The notes under the pieces were generated by a model, which searched no databases, had not been told where the DNA came from, and saw only the letters and a list, made by a program, of their open reading frames with translations. 64,000 nucleotides of DNA from an uncultured Mycoplasmatota bacterium (GTDB lineage: Bacteria; Bacillota_I; Bacilli_A; RF39; UBA660): positions 33,462 through 97,461 of the forward strand of contig USGV01000002.1 of assembly GCA_900554305.1 (NCBI GenBank). The letters run 5' to 3'. Of the stretch, positions 39,010 through 50,295 are shown piece by piece (positions within the stretch are counted from its first letter, which is position 1; the number at the start of each line of letters is the position of its first letter). The translations under genes and the position numbers were made by a program.

Positions 39010-39382
39010 TAATATTATCTAAATTTCCATGTAATTCTTTTACTTTCCAGCCTTCTAATTCATCTAGATAGGGCTCATAATAGTCATTTAAAACATATAT
39101 TTCTTTTTTAAAATAGAAAGCAAATGCTATTTCGGCAAATGAATTAGGTCCAATGTAGTTTTTTATTCCGTTTTTTGTTGCGTTTACTATTAAAACGATA
39201 TCTGTTTTTTTATCTTGAATTCTATCAAAATGGGCACGTGAGGCTATTTCTTTTGGCAATCCTTGCATGCATTCGATAGGTAATAATACTTTGTAGTTTT
39301 TTTTTTCTAATTCATCTTTTATTTTTATTATTTCGTCTTTTACTTTCATACTTCCACAGAGTACTACTACTGTCTTTTTCAT
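38996..39382 (-). CDS. nucleoside 2-deoxyribosyltransferase-like protein
   Basis: 128 residues, start complement at 39380-39382, with GGGGGAT upstream. The beginning VVLCGSMKVKDEIIKIKDEL and the middle DIVLIVNATKNGIKNYIGPN, then SFAEIAFAFYFKKEIYVLN, match the nucleoside 2-deoxyribosyltransferase/LOG-like fold that hydrolyses or transfers nucleoside or nucleotide sugars. The catalytic glutamate is probably in SFAEIAF. Specific substrate unknown. Cotranscribed with the FemX-like gene upstream. Confidence 0.65.
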   Translation of the reverse strand: MKKTVVVLCGSMKVKDEIIKIKDELEKKNYKVLLPIECMQGLPKEIASRAHFDRIQDKKTDIVLIVNATKNGIKNYIGPNSFAEIAFAFYFKKEIYVLNDYYEPYLDELEGWKVKELHGNLDNIKKID

Positions 39383-39404
39383 TTTATCCCCCTAGTTTTG
39401 TTGT

Positions 39405-40643
39405 TTATTTTTTTCCGAAACTCTTATATAAGTTGTATGAAAAGTTATTTAATACAATATCAAATTCCCCAATGTATTCGGTAATAGTTGAATTATATCC
39501 TAATTTCATTTCATTTAATCCGCTAAATTTATTTTTTCTTTCAAATTCTCCTACTATGGCATTCAGATTTAAATATTTTAAATGTTGTTTATTGTAATCG
39601 TCTATCATACGCCATTTTAGTAGATAATTAGGATTTAAGTTTGAATAGTTTGTATCAAATCCATCAATATACAAGAATGCTGAGTTATCGTATTTTATTA
39701 CAATTGCTCCAGCTACAACAATTCCATTTGGATGTTGTTTTAATAATTCTGTAGCTTGAACCATACTATTTTTGTAGGTATTTAATAATTTATCTGATTC
39801 CATTTTTTTATTTAAAAGAGCATTTTTCATTTCTGGAGAAATATCTATTTGCTGTATTTTTTCGGCTATTCTGTCGTTTTTTTCCATTTCTCTTTCGTAT
39901 GCTTTTCTACTATTGATTACATATACTTCAGTGTTAATTCTACCATAATATACTTCAGCATTATCTCCAAAGTTGCTTACTAATTCTCTATAAAATTCAA
40001 TGGGTTTTGGTGTTTTTCTTTTTACAAAATTATATAGTGTATTTAAGTTTTTACTTGGATCTTTATAACATTCAATTCCGCAGTTTGCAGCTTTTCTTAT
40101 TTTATGTCTAGTTCTTTTGTCAAAACTATTAAATAGGCTTCTAATGTCTTTATTTAGTAGTACTAAGGCTTCCCATCTTGGTTTTTCTCCTTCAAAGAAT
40201 AAAGTTCTTCCTTGATGAACAAAACCAGCATTTTGTAAATTTGCCATGATTAGATTTACTTGATTATTAAAATTCATAATATTTCCTTCATGGTCTCTAA
40301 TGGTTGATGGAATATAGGGATCTATTTTTAATAGCATGAATCCTTGCTTTCCTAAGACCTTTTTTAGTTTTTCTGCAAGTTCTTGTAGTTGTGTTGGATT
40401 ATCATAGTTAAATAAAATTCCTCTAGGTGCATATGCAATTTTATGTCCCATAAATACTTCGCTGTAGATAATTAGTGATGCTCCTATTAAAGTGTTGGAG
40501 TCGTCTGCAATACCTAAAAAATGGATATTAAAACCAAATTTTCTCATAGTATTACCATAGACAGATGTTTGATAATAATTACGATATCTGTGCTTACTGG
40601 CATATCTATCAAATTGTTCAGGGGTAATGGTTACAATCTTCAT
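39405..40643 (-). CDS. FemX/FemAB-type aminoacyltransferase for peptidoglycan cross-bridges
   Basis: 412 residues, start complement at 40641-40643 with AGGAGA upstream. Double-GNAT Fem fold: N-terminal half with YQTSVYGNTMRKFGFN and KIAYAPRGILFNYD, then LFNSFDKRTRHKIRKA, a central coiled-coil arm (about 245-300, rich in K/E/N) and the C-terminal GNAT with AFLYIDGFDTNY and YLLKWRMIDDYNK. Fem ligases add amino acids from aminoacyl-tRNA to the lipid II stem peptide. Which amino acid is added is not visible. Confidence 0.88.
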   Translation of the reverse strand: MKIVTITPEQFDRYASKHRYRNYYQTSVYGNTMRKFGFNIHFLGIADDSNTLIGASLIIYSEVFMGHKIAYAPRGILFNYDNPTQLQELAEKLKKVLGKQGFMLLKIDPYIPSTIRDHEGNIMNFNNQVNLIMANLQNAGFVHQGRTLFFEGEKPRWEALVLLNKDIRSLFNSFDKRTRHKIRKAANCGIECYKDPSKNLNTLYNFVKRKTPKPIEFYRELVSNFGDNAEVYYGRINTEVYVINSRKAYEREMEKNDRIAEKIQQIDISPEMKNALLNKKMESDKLLNTYKNSMVQATELLKQHPNGIVVAGAIVIKYDNSAFLYIDGFDTNYSNLNPNYLLKWRMIDDYNKQHLKYLNLNAIVGEFERKNKFSGLNEMKLGYNSTITEYIGEFDIVLNNFSYNLYKSFGKK

Positions 40644-40760
40644 AGACGCTTCTCCTATTCTCTGTTCATTATATCATAGCTTTGCCAGTTCTTTCAATAT
40701 ATTCTCTAGATTTCGGTAGTCAAAATTTCTCCTTTATAGTATACTTATATTGGTGATATT

Positions 40761-42113
40761 ATGTTTGAAAATCAAAAGATTTTAATTTTAGGATTTGCTA
40801 GAAGTGGATATGAAGCTGCGAAATTCTTGATTCAAAGAGGAAATCAAGTTGTTTTAAATGATAGTAAGCAAGAGGAGTTTCAAGATGCAGAAAAAGTTAA
40901 GGAATTGAGAGAGCTAGGAGTGGAATTTGTTTTTGGCTCTCATCCTGATGATTTACTTGATTCTACTTTTGATTATTTGATTAAGAATCCTGGTGTTCCT
41001 ATCCACCATAAGTATGTGCTTAAGGCTAGAGAATTAGGAATAGAAGTAATTAATGAAGTGGAAATGGCTTATCGTTTATTTCCTAAGAATGTTACGCTTA
41101 TTGGTATTACAGGTACTAATGGTAAGACTACAACTACTTCTCTTACTTATGCTATTGTAAAAGAGGCATTTGGAGATAGGGCTTTTTTAGCTGGCAATAT
41201 AGGTTTTCCCCTTTCTGGTGTTTTAAGGGAGTTGAAAGAGGGCGATGTAGTAGTGATGGAGGTTTCTTGTCAACAACTAGCCAACTTATCTGCATTTCAT
41301 CCCAATATTGCAGTGATGACTAATTTAAGTCCTGCTCATATTGATTTTTTCGGTAGTTATGAAGTTTATAAGAAAGCTAAGGCTAAGCTATTTCAGAATC
41401 AGACTAAAGACGATGTTGCGATATTGAATGTTGAAAATGCAGATGTTTTAGATGAGACTAAACGAATCTTATCTACTAAAAAATTCTTTTCTAGTGAAAA
41501 CTCTATTAATGGTTGTTACTTAGATGGTAGAGATATTTATTATTATGATAAAAAAATATTGAGTCGCGATGATATTCGTATTGCTGGAATTCATAATGTA
41601 GAAAATGTAATGGCTGCAGTTATGGTAGCTAAGGAGTTAAAAATTTCTGATGATATTATTCGTCAAGTAGTACGTAATTTTAAAGGTGTTGAGCATCGTT
41701 TAGAGTATGTTGATACTGTTAATGGACGAAAGTTTTATAATGATACAGAAGCTACAAATATTAAGTGTACACAAATTGCTTTAGCATCTTTTGATGAACC
41801 TACGATTTTGATTTTAGGTGGTTTAGAACGCGGTCAAGACTTTTTTGAACTTTCTGATTATTTAGCACATGTAAAATGTATTGTTGCGATAGGGGAGTGT
41901 CGTGATAGAGTCGTTCAGTTTGCTGATACCATGAAAATTCCTGTTTATAGTTATGAGTTTTTAAGAGATGGGTTTCAAAAATGTTATGAAGTTTCTGATT
42001 CTGGAGATGTAATTTTATTAAGTCCTGCCTCAGCTTCTTGGGATCAATATAAAGAGTGTGAAATTCGAGGTGCTGAGTTTAAAGATTGTGTTAAAGCATT
42101 AAAAAATAGTTAA
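40761..42113 (+). CDS. murD: UDP-N-acetylmuramoylalanine--D-glutamate ligase
   Basis: 450 residues, ATG at 40761 after TTGGTGAT. N-terminal Rossmann-like domain (KILILGFARSGYEAAKFLI), ATP-binding ITGTNGKTTTTSLTYAI, then the NLSPAHIDFFGSYEVYKKAK block and the C-terminal LILGGLERGQDFFEL and LLSPASASWDQYKECEIRGAEF. Cytoplasmic peptidoglycan precursor synthesis. Divergent from the FemX-like gene across a 117-base gap. Confidence 0.95.
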   Translation: MFENQKILILGFARSGYEAAKFLIQRGNQVVLNDSKQEEFQDAEKVKELRELGVEFVFGSHPDDLLDSTFDYLIKNPGVPIHHKYVLKARELGIEVINEVEMAYRLFPKNVTLIGITGTNGKTTTTSLTYAIVKEAFGDRAFLAGNIGFPLSGVLRELKEGDVVVMEVSCQQLANLSAFHPNIAVMTNLSPAHIDFFGSYEVYKKAKAKLFQNQTKDDVAILNVENADVLDETKRILSTKKFFSSENSINGCYLDGRDIYYYDKKILSRDDIRIAGIHNVENVMAAVMVAKELKISDDIIRQVVRNFKGVEHRLEYVDTVNGRKFYNDTEATNIKCTQIALASFDEPTILILGGLERGQDFFELSDYLAHVKCIVAIGECRDRVVQFADTMKIPVYSYEFLRDGFQKCYEVSDSGDVILLSPASASWDQYKECEIRGAEFKDCVKALKNS

Positions 42114-42129
42114 AATCCAATGGGATTAG

Positions 42130-43394
<1,265 letters not shown>

Positions 43395-43423
43395 TTGACA
43401 ATTTGTTTTTCTTATATTATTCT
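43395..43423 (+). promoter_or_regulatory. proS promoter
   Basis: TTGACA (43395-43400), 17-bp spacer, TATTCT (43418-43423), directly after the eno terminator. Confidence 0.75.
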
Positions 43424-43429
43424 ATTTGT

Positions 43430-43629
43430 AATCGTTTAAAACCAATGGAAAGACCATAATATAATTAGCTCTTATATCAGTGATTTGAGGATAGTGTGAA
43501 CTCAATTATAATCTAGTTATATTCCTACCTTTCTAGGTGAAGTTTTGCTTCCGGTGTTAACCGTTAAATAATTAAGTAATAAAGGATGGTACCGTGCTAT
43601 ATGCACTCCTTGGGTATCATTCTTTTTTT
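43430..43629 (+). promoter_or_regulatory. T-box riboswitch controlling proS
   Basis: A ~200-nt leader ends with the T-box sequence AAAGGATGGTACCGTGC (43581-43597). The terminator stem GGATGGTACC (43584-43593) with GGTATCATTC (43613-43622) is followed by seven T. Uncharged tRNA is expected to stabilise the antiterminator. CCTACC near 43529-43534 is a possible specifier region with a proline codon, but the stem I fold was not worked out. Confidence 0.88.
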
Positions 43630-43644
43630 ATTAGGAGGGATATT

Positions 43645-45321
43645 ATGAAATTACAAGGAAATTATTTTTTTACACAAAAAGAAGATGTAAAAGATGAGGA
43701 AAGTGTTAGTGCGAATTTATTAGTTCGTGCTGGAATGATTAAGAAAGTAGGTAGTGGTATTTATACCTTTTTACCTATGGGACTTCGTGTTCTTAAGAAA
43801 ATTGAGGCTGTTGTTAGAGAAGAAATGAATGCGATTTCTTCTAATGAATTAGTAATGCCTAGTATCCTTCCGGAAGAACTTTATGCAAAAAGCGGTCGAG
43901 TAGAAGCTTTTGGTGATGATATGTTTCATTTGTCTGACCGTTATGATAGACGTTATGTATTAGGTCCTACTCATGAGGAATTGTTTGTTGAAGTTGCTAA
44001 AGACGTGATTCAATCTCATAAAGATATGCCACTTAGTTTATATCAGATTGCTAATAAGTATAGAGATGAACCTAGAAGTCGTTATGGATTAATTCGTACA
44101 CGTGAATTTATTATGAAAGATGCGTATACTTTTGATAAAGATGAAGAAGATCTTTCTAAGGCTTATCAAGCAATGTTTAATGCTTATCATAAGATATTTC
44201 AAAGACTTGGTCTTACTTATGAAGTAGTTCAAGCTGATACAGGCGCGATGGGAGGAAGCTTATCTGAAGAATTCCAAGCTATTTGCGATATTGGCGAAGA
44301 TGTTTTAGTAATTTGTGATGATTGTGGCTATGCTACTAATATAGAAGTTTGTGAATGTATGGAATCTCATGTTTCTAATGATGCAATTGAAAAAGAAAAA
44401 GAGTTGCTTCACACTCCTAATGTTGGTACTATACAAGATTTATATGATCAATATAAGATTGAGCCTGTTGATACAGTAAAAACCCTTATTTATAAAGTGG
44501 ATGGAAAGTTTTATGCTTTTTTAATTCGGGGTGATAGAGAATTAAATGAAGCTAAAATTGTTAAACTATTAAAAGCAAAAGAAGTAGTTATGGCAACGCC
44601 AGAGGAAGACGAAGAAATAACTCATGCAAAAGTAGGATTTGCAGGTCCTATTGATTTGGATATTCCTGTTATTATAGATTATGAACTTTTGTCTATGAAA
44701 AACTTTTTAGTTGGTGCCAATAAGTCTGATTACCACTACATTAATGTTAATTTAAAAGATTTTCAGTATGATCAGGTGGCTGACCTTAGAATGGTTACTG
44801 AAGATGATGTTTGTCCTCATTGTGGAGGGAAGTTGCACTTTAAGAAAGGAATTGAAGTTGGTAATACATTTAAACTTGGTACTAAATATTCCGAATCTTT
44901 AGGATTATATTATACTGATCAAGATAATCAATTAAAACCTGTTGTTATGGGATGTTATGGAATTGGAATTGCTAGAATTCTAGCTGCTTATGTCGAGCAA
45001 CATCATGATGATAATGGTATTATGTTCTCTAATGAACTAGCTCCATATGATGTAGCAATTGTGATTGCTAATGCGAAAGATGATGTTCAGGTTGCATTAG
45101 CTGAAGAAATTTATCATGAATTACAGTCTCGTGGTTTAGAAGTTCTTTTAGACAATCGAGACTTACGAGCAGGTGTTAAGTTTAAAGATATGGATTTGAT
45201 TGGTATTCCTAAGAGAATTACTGTTGGTAGAAAAGCAAGTGAGGGTATTGTTGAGTATAAAGAAAGAAATTCTTCTAATGTTTTAGAAGTGGAAAAACAA
45301 ATTTGTATTAATAAAATTTAA
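43645..45321 (+). CDS. proS: prolyl-tRNA synthetase, bacterial type
   Basis: 558 residues from the ATG at 43645, with TTAGGAGGG upstream. Class II motifs: VRAGMIKKVGSGIYTFLPMG, motif 2 YRDEPRSRYGLIRTREFIMK, and motif 3 GCYGIGIARILAAYVEQ. The editing insertion domain (about 225-390) is present, with KTLIYKVDGKFYAFLIRGDR. The anticodon-binding domain closes the protein. Normal length. Confidence 0.96.
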   Translation: MKLQGNYFFTQKEDVKDEESVSANLLVRAGMIKKVGSGIYTFLPMGLRVLKKIEAVVREEMNAISSNELVMPSILPEELYAKSGRVEAFGDDMFHLSDRYDRRYVLGPTHEELFVEVAKDVIQSHKDMPLSLYQIANKYRDEPRSRYGLIRTREFIMKDAYTFDKDEEDLSKAYQAMFNAYHKIFQRLGLTYEVVQADTGAMGGSLSEEFQAICDIGEDVLVICDDCGYATNIEVCECMESHVSNDAIEKEKELLHTPNVGTIQDLYDQYKIEPVDTVKTLIYKVDGKFYAFLIRGDRELNEAKIVKLLKAKEVVMATPEEDEEITHAKVGFAGPIDLDIPVIIDYELLSMKNFLVGANKSDYHYINVNLKDFQYDQVADLRMVTEDDVCPHCGGKLHFKKGIEVGNTFKLGTKYSESLGLYYTDQDNQLKPVVMGCYGIGIARILAAYVEQHHDDNGIMFSNELAPYDVAIVIANAKDDVQVALAEEIYHELQSRGLEVLLDNRDLRAGVKFKDMDLIGIPKRITVGRKASEGIVEYKERNSSNVLEVEKQICINKI

Positions 45322-45345
45322 GAGCTAGCAGATGGCTCTTTTTTC
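45320..45345 (+). terminator. intrinsic terminator after proS
   Basis: AAGAGC (45320-45325) pairs with GCTCTT (45335-45340), 9-nt loop, followed by four T. Confidence 0.75.
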
Positions 45346-45356
45346 TTTTGATTTTA

Positions 45357-45385
45357 TTGTTTTGGATGTTTATTTATGTTATACT
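45357..45385 (+). promoter_or_regulatory. promoter of the type VII secretion locus
   Basis: TTGTTT (45357-45362), 17-bp spacer, TATACT (45380-45385) with an extended TG element, 24 bases before the EssC start. Confidence 0.65.
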
Positions 45386-45408
45386 CGTTATGATAAGGTG
45401 TGGTATTT

Positions 45409-48400
45409 GTGAGACTATATATTCAAGAGAAAAATAATTTAGTTAAATTTAATTTACCTGCTAAAGTTGATGGCTCTATGCTATTTTCTTATAAGTCTTC
45501 TGATTCTGGTATAGAAAATTCGATTAACATTGATACTGCTAATGGCAAATGGATATTAAAAAGTAATGGAAATGTTAATATAGTTTTTAATAATGCTATT
45601 CTTCCAGAAATTGAACTAGAAGATTATATGTGTGTACCATTAAGTGTTTCTGGTAGAAATGATTATATATGTTTGTTTTGTTTACCTTCTATTGAAGAAG
45701 CTGAGTATTCTTATAGTATCGAAGGAACTGATACGGTCACTATTGGTAAAGATCAAAATAATAGTATTATGTATGATCAAAACATGATGCTTCCTAACCA
45801 CGCTATATTAAAATTACAAAACAATGTATGGTATATAACACCAACTAATTATGATGCTAATATTTATATTTATGTTAATAATAAAAGAGTCGTTTCTCCA
45901 ACTCCGATTTTTATTGGGGATGTAATTTTTATGAATGGATTAAGACTTGTTTGGATGCAGAAGTTTATTAAAATACCAATGGCTCATAATCTGTATCGTG
46001 TTAATGGCCTATCTATTTTTGGTGGTGTCTCATCTGTTAGTAATAAGGATTATACTCCAGTTTCTGAAATTGATAGTAATAAACCTTTATATAATGAAAA
46101 TGATTATTTTTCTCATATCCCTAGAATTCGAACAGTTGTTGAAAAGGAGGTAGTAAAGGTAGATGCACCTCCTGGTAGGCAAGATAAAGATAATGATATG
46201 CCATTTTTACTTAGTATTGGTTCAAGCTTTACGATGTTAGGTATGTCTTCTATTAATATGTATAATATTGGTAGTAAGCTTTATTCTGGAGAAGCAGATA
46301 TTAGTGCACAGATTCCCGGTATTTTAATGTGTGTTACGATGATTATTGGTTCTCTTATTATTCCGATTATTACTAAACAATTTCAAAAAAGATTAGCTAA
46401 GAGGAGAGAAAAGAAACGTCAAGAAAAATATAGTCAATATTTATTAGAAAAAGAAGAGCATTTTAATTCTATTAAGAAAAAACAAGAGCAGATATTTATT
46501 GATAATTATCCGGATTTAGCAACATGTTTTAATATTTTAGAGACTAAAAATAGGTTATTATGGAACAAAGAAATTAAAGATGAAGATTTTATTGAAGTTA
46601 GATTAGGCCTTGGAGATAGACCTTCTTTAATTGAATTATCTGCTCCAGAAGAAAAATTTTCTTTAGACGATGATAATTTGTATCAAGCGGTGTGTGCTTT
46701 AGGGAAAAAGTATGATTTGTTAAATAATGTCCCTATTACTGTTAGTTTTAAAGATCAAATTGTTACTGCGTTGATTTTATCTAATAAAAATTCTGAAGAT
46801 TTTATTAATAGTATTATGTTGCAATTAATTACATATCATAGTCCTCTTGATTTAAAATTGATTATTATTACAGACGAAGAGAAAGCTTATCGATGGGATT
46901 ATGCTAGATATATTCCACATTGTTGGAGTGATGATAAAACAGTTCGTTTTTTTGCTAGTAAACAAGAAGATTTCAAGGTTTTGAGTTCATACTTAGATAA
47001 CGAATTTTCTCAAAGGGTTGCTAAAAAAGAAGAGAGAGCTAAAGCTAGTAAAGAGGTAAATAAAGAACGTTATGAAGAGTATGAATTGTATGATTCTTAT
47101 TATTTGATTATTACCGATAATTATAAGTCAATTAGAAATTTAAAATTTATTAACAGTCTTTTAGAGAATCAATATAATTACGGATTTTCTCTAGTTGTTA
47201 TTGAAAAGGACATGAGAAACTTACCAAAAGAGTGTCAAAAGTTTATTGTTATTGATGATGTAGAGAGTGGAATGTTTTCTGGCAAAATTACAGAAGAAGA
47301 TACAATTAAATTTAAAGCAGATTATGTTGCCGGATTAAATATGCGTAATATAGCTAGAAGAGTTGCTAATATACCTGTTCAAGGCAAGGATGCAGATAGT
47401 CAATTGCCTACGTCTTTATCTTTTTTAGAGTTATTTAATGTCGGTAAGATTGAGCAGTTAAATATTAGGAATCGATGGTTAAGTAGTGATCCTATGTCGA
47501 CGCTTCAGGCTCCTATAGGTGTACATACTAGTGGCGAAATATTTACTTTGGATTTGCACGAAAAAGCTGATGGTCCACATGGGTTAATTGCAGGTTCTAC
47601 TGGTAGTGGTAAATCTGAATTTATTATTACGTATGTTTTATCTATGGCACTTAATTATAATCCTAAAGAAGTACAATTTGTACTTATTGATTATAAGGGT
47701 GGAGGTCTTGCTGGTGCTTTTGAAAATAGAGAGCAGGGTATAGCTATACCGCATTTAGCGGGAACGATTACAAACTTAGATACTGCAGAGATGAATCGTA
47801 CTTTAGTTTCTATTGATAGTGAGTTAAAAAGAAGACAAAGAATGTTTAATGAAGTTCGTGAGCAGACTGGAGAAAGTACTATGGATATTTATAAGTATCA
47901 AAGATTGTACCGTGAAGGTGTTATTGATACTCCAATTTCTCATTTGTTCATTATTTCTGATGAGTTTGCAGAATTAAAAGCACAGCAACCAGATTTTATG
48001 GCTCAACTTGTTTCTACTGCTCGTATTGGACGTTCTTTAGGAGTGCATTTAATTTTGGCAACGCAAAAACCTAGTGGTGTTGTTAATGATCAGATTTGGT
48101 CAAACTCTAAATTTAAAGTTTGTTTAAAGGTTCAAAGTAGAGCGGATAGTATGGAAATGTTAAAGCGCCCAGAGGCGGCAAGTATCAAAGAGACAGGTCG
48201 GTTTTATTTACAAGTTGGATATGATGAGTATTTTGATATTGGACAATCTGCTTGGAGTGGAGAAAAATATGTTCCTGTGGAGCGTATTATCAAAAAAGTT
48301 GATGATTCCATTGTATTTGTAGATAATTTTGGAAATAGTATTAAAAAGGTTAATGATGTTCAAAAAAAGGAGACTCCAGTTCAAGACTTGGGAGATCAAT

Positions 48401-50040
48401 TGACCAATATAGTAAAACACTTACAAAAGATTGCTGAAGAAGATGGTTTTGCTCCTAATAAATTGTGGTTACCTTCTTTGAGTAAAACTATTATGTTGGA
48501 TGAATTATTAGAAAAATATCATTATACTACTAATGAAAATGAATTTGTTCCTGTTATTGGTGAATATGATGCTCCAGCTTTTCAAAAGCAAGGATTACTT
48601 ACTTTTGACTTGCTAAAAGATGGTAATGTATTGATTTACGGGTTACCTGGAGTAGGTAAAGAAAATATTATTAGTACGATGATTTATAGTTTGTCATTAT
48701 ATCATAGTCCTAAGGAAATTAATTTTTATATTGGTGATTTTGGTGCGGAAACATTAAAAATATGGCAAAAAGTTCCTCATGTTGGTGATGTTTTTGTTAC
48801 AGAAGAAGCAAGTAAATTACAAAATTTGGTTAAAATGCTTAATAAGGAATTAGAGCGTAGAAAGAAAGAATATTCAGAATGGGGAGGAAATTATCAAGAG
48901 TATTGTAAATTGTCTGGGAAAAAAGATCAAGTTATTGTTGTAGCTCTTAATAATTATGAGAACTTTAACGAAACATATGCACGAAGTTCTGATATATTTT
49001 TTACCTTGTTTCGTGATGGCGGTAAGTATGGTATTTTCTTCATTGTTACTACTACTGTTAGTAATGCAGTTAGGGGAAGAGTTGCGCAGAGTTTCTTAAA
49101 TAAAGTATGCTTAAAAATGCCTAACGATTATGATTATAGAGATTTATTAGGTAGTCCAAAGGGACTAATTCCTGTTGATAATTATGGAAGAGGAATTGCT
49201 TCTGTAGATAATAAAAATGCTTATCAATTTCAAACGGCTGATATTTGTGATAGGGAAAATAAAGTACAATTTATTAGAGAATATGCTAAAGAAGTTAGTA
49301 AAAAATATCCTGATATTAAGGCAAAACGTATTCCGGTGTTGCCAGATATAGCATATGTTGATGATGTTATGTTTGAATTAAAAGGATTAAACTGTGTACC
49401 AATAGGTATTGAGAAAAATAGTTTGGAAGTTTATGTTTATGACTTCTTGGAGCATAAGATCAATTTGATTGCTGCTAAATCATTGAAAAATCATATTTAC
49501 TTTGTATATGCTTTGATTAGACAGATGATTTCTTTAAAAGATGTAAAAGTTCACGTTATTGATGCTATGAGTATATATCGTGGTAACTATGACGGGGTTG
49601 AAGTTTTTAGTGATAATTTAGAAGATGCTTTTATTTCTGCTTACAAAAATGTTCAAAATGATGAAAATCAGAAAATAAAACATGTTTATATTTGTTTAGG
49701 AATTTATGAATTCAAAAGGCAATGCTCAGCTAAATATAAACAATATTTTGAAGCTTTGTTTAAGGAAGTTAGTAAATGTAAAAATAATACGTTCTTATTT
49801 TTCGATGATTCAGATAAATACAAACAGATTCAGGTTGAGCCTTGGTATAAAGATAATATTAATAATACATTTGGTATTTGGTTGGGCGAGGATATTGGCT
49901 TACAAGTGGCATTGGGAGTTATGTCGTTGAGCATGGAAGATCGTCAAAACCTATTCCCATGTATTGGTTATCCTATATATCAAGGAAAACATATGGTTAT
50001 TAAATATGTGATAGATGGAGTTGATCGGGAAGATGAATAA
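45409..50040 (+). CDS. essC: type VIIb secretion ATPase EssC/YukBA
   Basis: 1543 residues from the GTG at 45409, with AAGGTG upstream. An N-terminal region has a FHA-like domain (about 105-170, TVTIGKDQNNSIMYDQNM) and two membrane helices (about 266-284 and 300-322). Three FtsK/SpoIIIE ATPase modules follow: D1 with Walker A GSTGSGKS (729-736) and Walker B LFIISDEFAELK, D2 with GLPGVGKE (about 1078-1085), and a degenerate D3 without a Walker A (IAAKSLKNHIYFVYAL). Motor of the secretion machine at the membrane. The D1 glutamate and arginine features look intact. Confidence 0.95.
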   Translation: MRLYIQEKNNLVKFNLPAKVDGSMLFSYKSSDSGIENSINIDTANGKWILKSNGNVNIVFNNAILPEIELEDYMCVPLSVSGRNDYICLFCLPSIEEAEYSYSIEGTDTVTIGKDQNNSIMYDQNMMLPNHAILKLQNNVWYITPTNYDANIYIYVNNKRVVSPTPIFIGDVIFMNGLRLVWMQKFIKIPMAHNLYRVNGLSIFGGVSSVSNKDYTPVSEIDSNKPLYNENDYFSHIPRIRTVVEKEVVKVDAPPGRQDKDNDMPFLLSIGSSFTMLGMSSINMYNIGSKLYSGEADISAQIPGILMCVTMIIGSLIIPIITKQFQKRLAKRREKKRQEKYSQYLLEKEEHFNSIKKKQEQIFIDNYPDLATCFNILETKNRLLWNKEIKDEDFIEVRLGLGDRPSLIELSAPEEKFSLDDDNLYQAVCALGKKYDLLNNVPITVSFKDQIVTALILSNKNSEDFINSIMLQLITYHSPLDLKLIIITDEEKAYRWDYARYIPHCWSDDKTVRFFASKQEDFKVLSSYLDNEFSQRVAKKEERAKASKEVNKERYEEYELYDSYYLIITDNYKSIRNLKFINSLLENQYNYGFSLVVIEKDMRNLPKECQKFIVIDDVESGMFSGKITEEDTIKFKADYVAGLNMRNIARRVANIPVQGKDADSQLPTSLSFLELFNVGKIEQLNIRNRWLSSDPMSTLQAPIGVHTSGEIFTLDLHEKADGPHGLIAGSTGSGKSEFIITYVLSMALNYNPKEVQFVLIDYKGGGLAGAFENREQGIAIPHLAGTITNLDTAEMNRTLVSIDSELKRRQRMFNEVREQTGESTMDIYKYQRLYREGVIDTPISHLFIISDEFAELKAQQPDFMAQLVSTARIGRSLGVHLILATQKPSGVVNDQIWSNSKFKVCLKVQSRADSMEMLKRPEAASIKETGRFYLQVGYDEYFDIGQSAWSGEKYVPVERIIKKVDDSIVFVDNFGNSIKKVNDVQKKETPVQDLGDQLTNIVKHLQKIAEEDGFAPNKLWLPSLSKTIMLDELLEKYHYTTNENEFVPVIGEYDAPAFQKQGLLTFDLLKDGNVLIYGLPGVGKENIISTMIYSLSLYHSPKEINFYIGDFGAETLKIWQKVPHVGDVFVTEEASKLQNLVKMLNKELERRKKEYSEWGGNYQEYCKLSGKKDQVIVVALNNYENFNETYARSSDIFFTLFRDGGKYGIFFIVTTTVSNAVRGRVAQSFLNKVCLKMPNDYDYRDLLGSPKGLIPVDNYGRGIASVDNKNAYQFQTADICDRENKVQFIREYAKEVSKKYPDIKAKRIPVLPDIAYVDDVMFELKGLNCVPIGIEKNSLEVYVYDFLEHKINLIAAKSLKNHIYFVYALIRQMISLKDVKVHVIDAMSIYRGNYDGVEVFSDNLEDAFISAYKNVQNDENQKIKHVYICLGIYEFKRQCSAKYKQYFEALFKEVSKCKNNTFLFFDDSDKYKQIQVEPWYKDNINNTFGIWLGEDIGLQVALGVMSLSMEDRQNLFPCIGYPIYQGKHMVIKYVIDGVDREDE

Positions 50041-50287
50041 TAAGATTTTAGTTGAATTGGTTGTTCCTGTACTCGAAGAAAAATATGATGTTTATATTCC
50101 AGTAAATAAGAAAATAGGAAATGTTATTATTCTATTATCTAGAGTAGTTAGTGAACTTTCCTTGGGATATTTTCAAGTTAATGATAATAATTGTTTATAT
50201 AGTGGAGATACAGGCGAGAGATATGATATTGATGTGTTAGTACGTGATACTGCAATTAGGAATGGTAGTAAAATAATATTAATGTGA
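50033..50287 (+). CDS. YukD/EsaB-like ubiquitin-fold protein of the T7SSb
   Basis: 84 residues from the ATG at 50033, overlapping the essC stop by 8 bases. The pattern ILVELVVPVLEEKYDVYIPV, then a helix, then RYDIDVLVRDTAIRNGSKII is a small beta-grasp protein, the YukD/EsaB family found in T7SSb loci. Lacks a C-terminal Gly-Gly. It is a regulator or structural partner of the machine; direct function cannot be read from sequence. Confidence 0.75.
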   Translation: MNNKILVELVVPVLEEKYDVYIPVNKKIGNVIILLSRVVSELSLGYFQVNDNNCLYSGDTGERYDIDVLVRDTAIRNGSKIILM

Positions 50288-50295
50288 GGTGTAAT

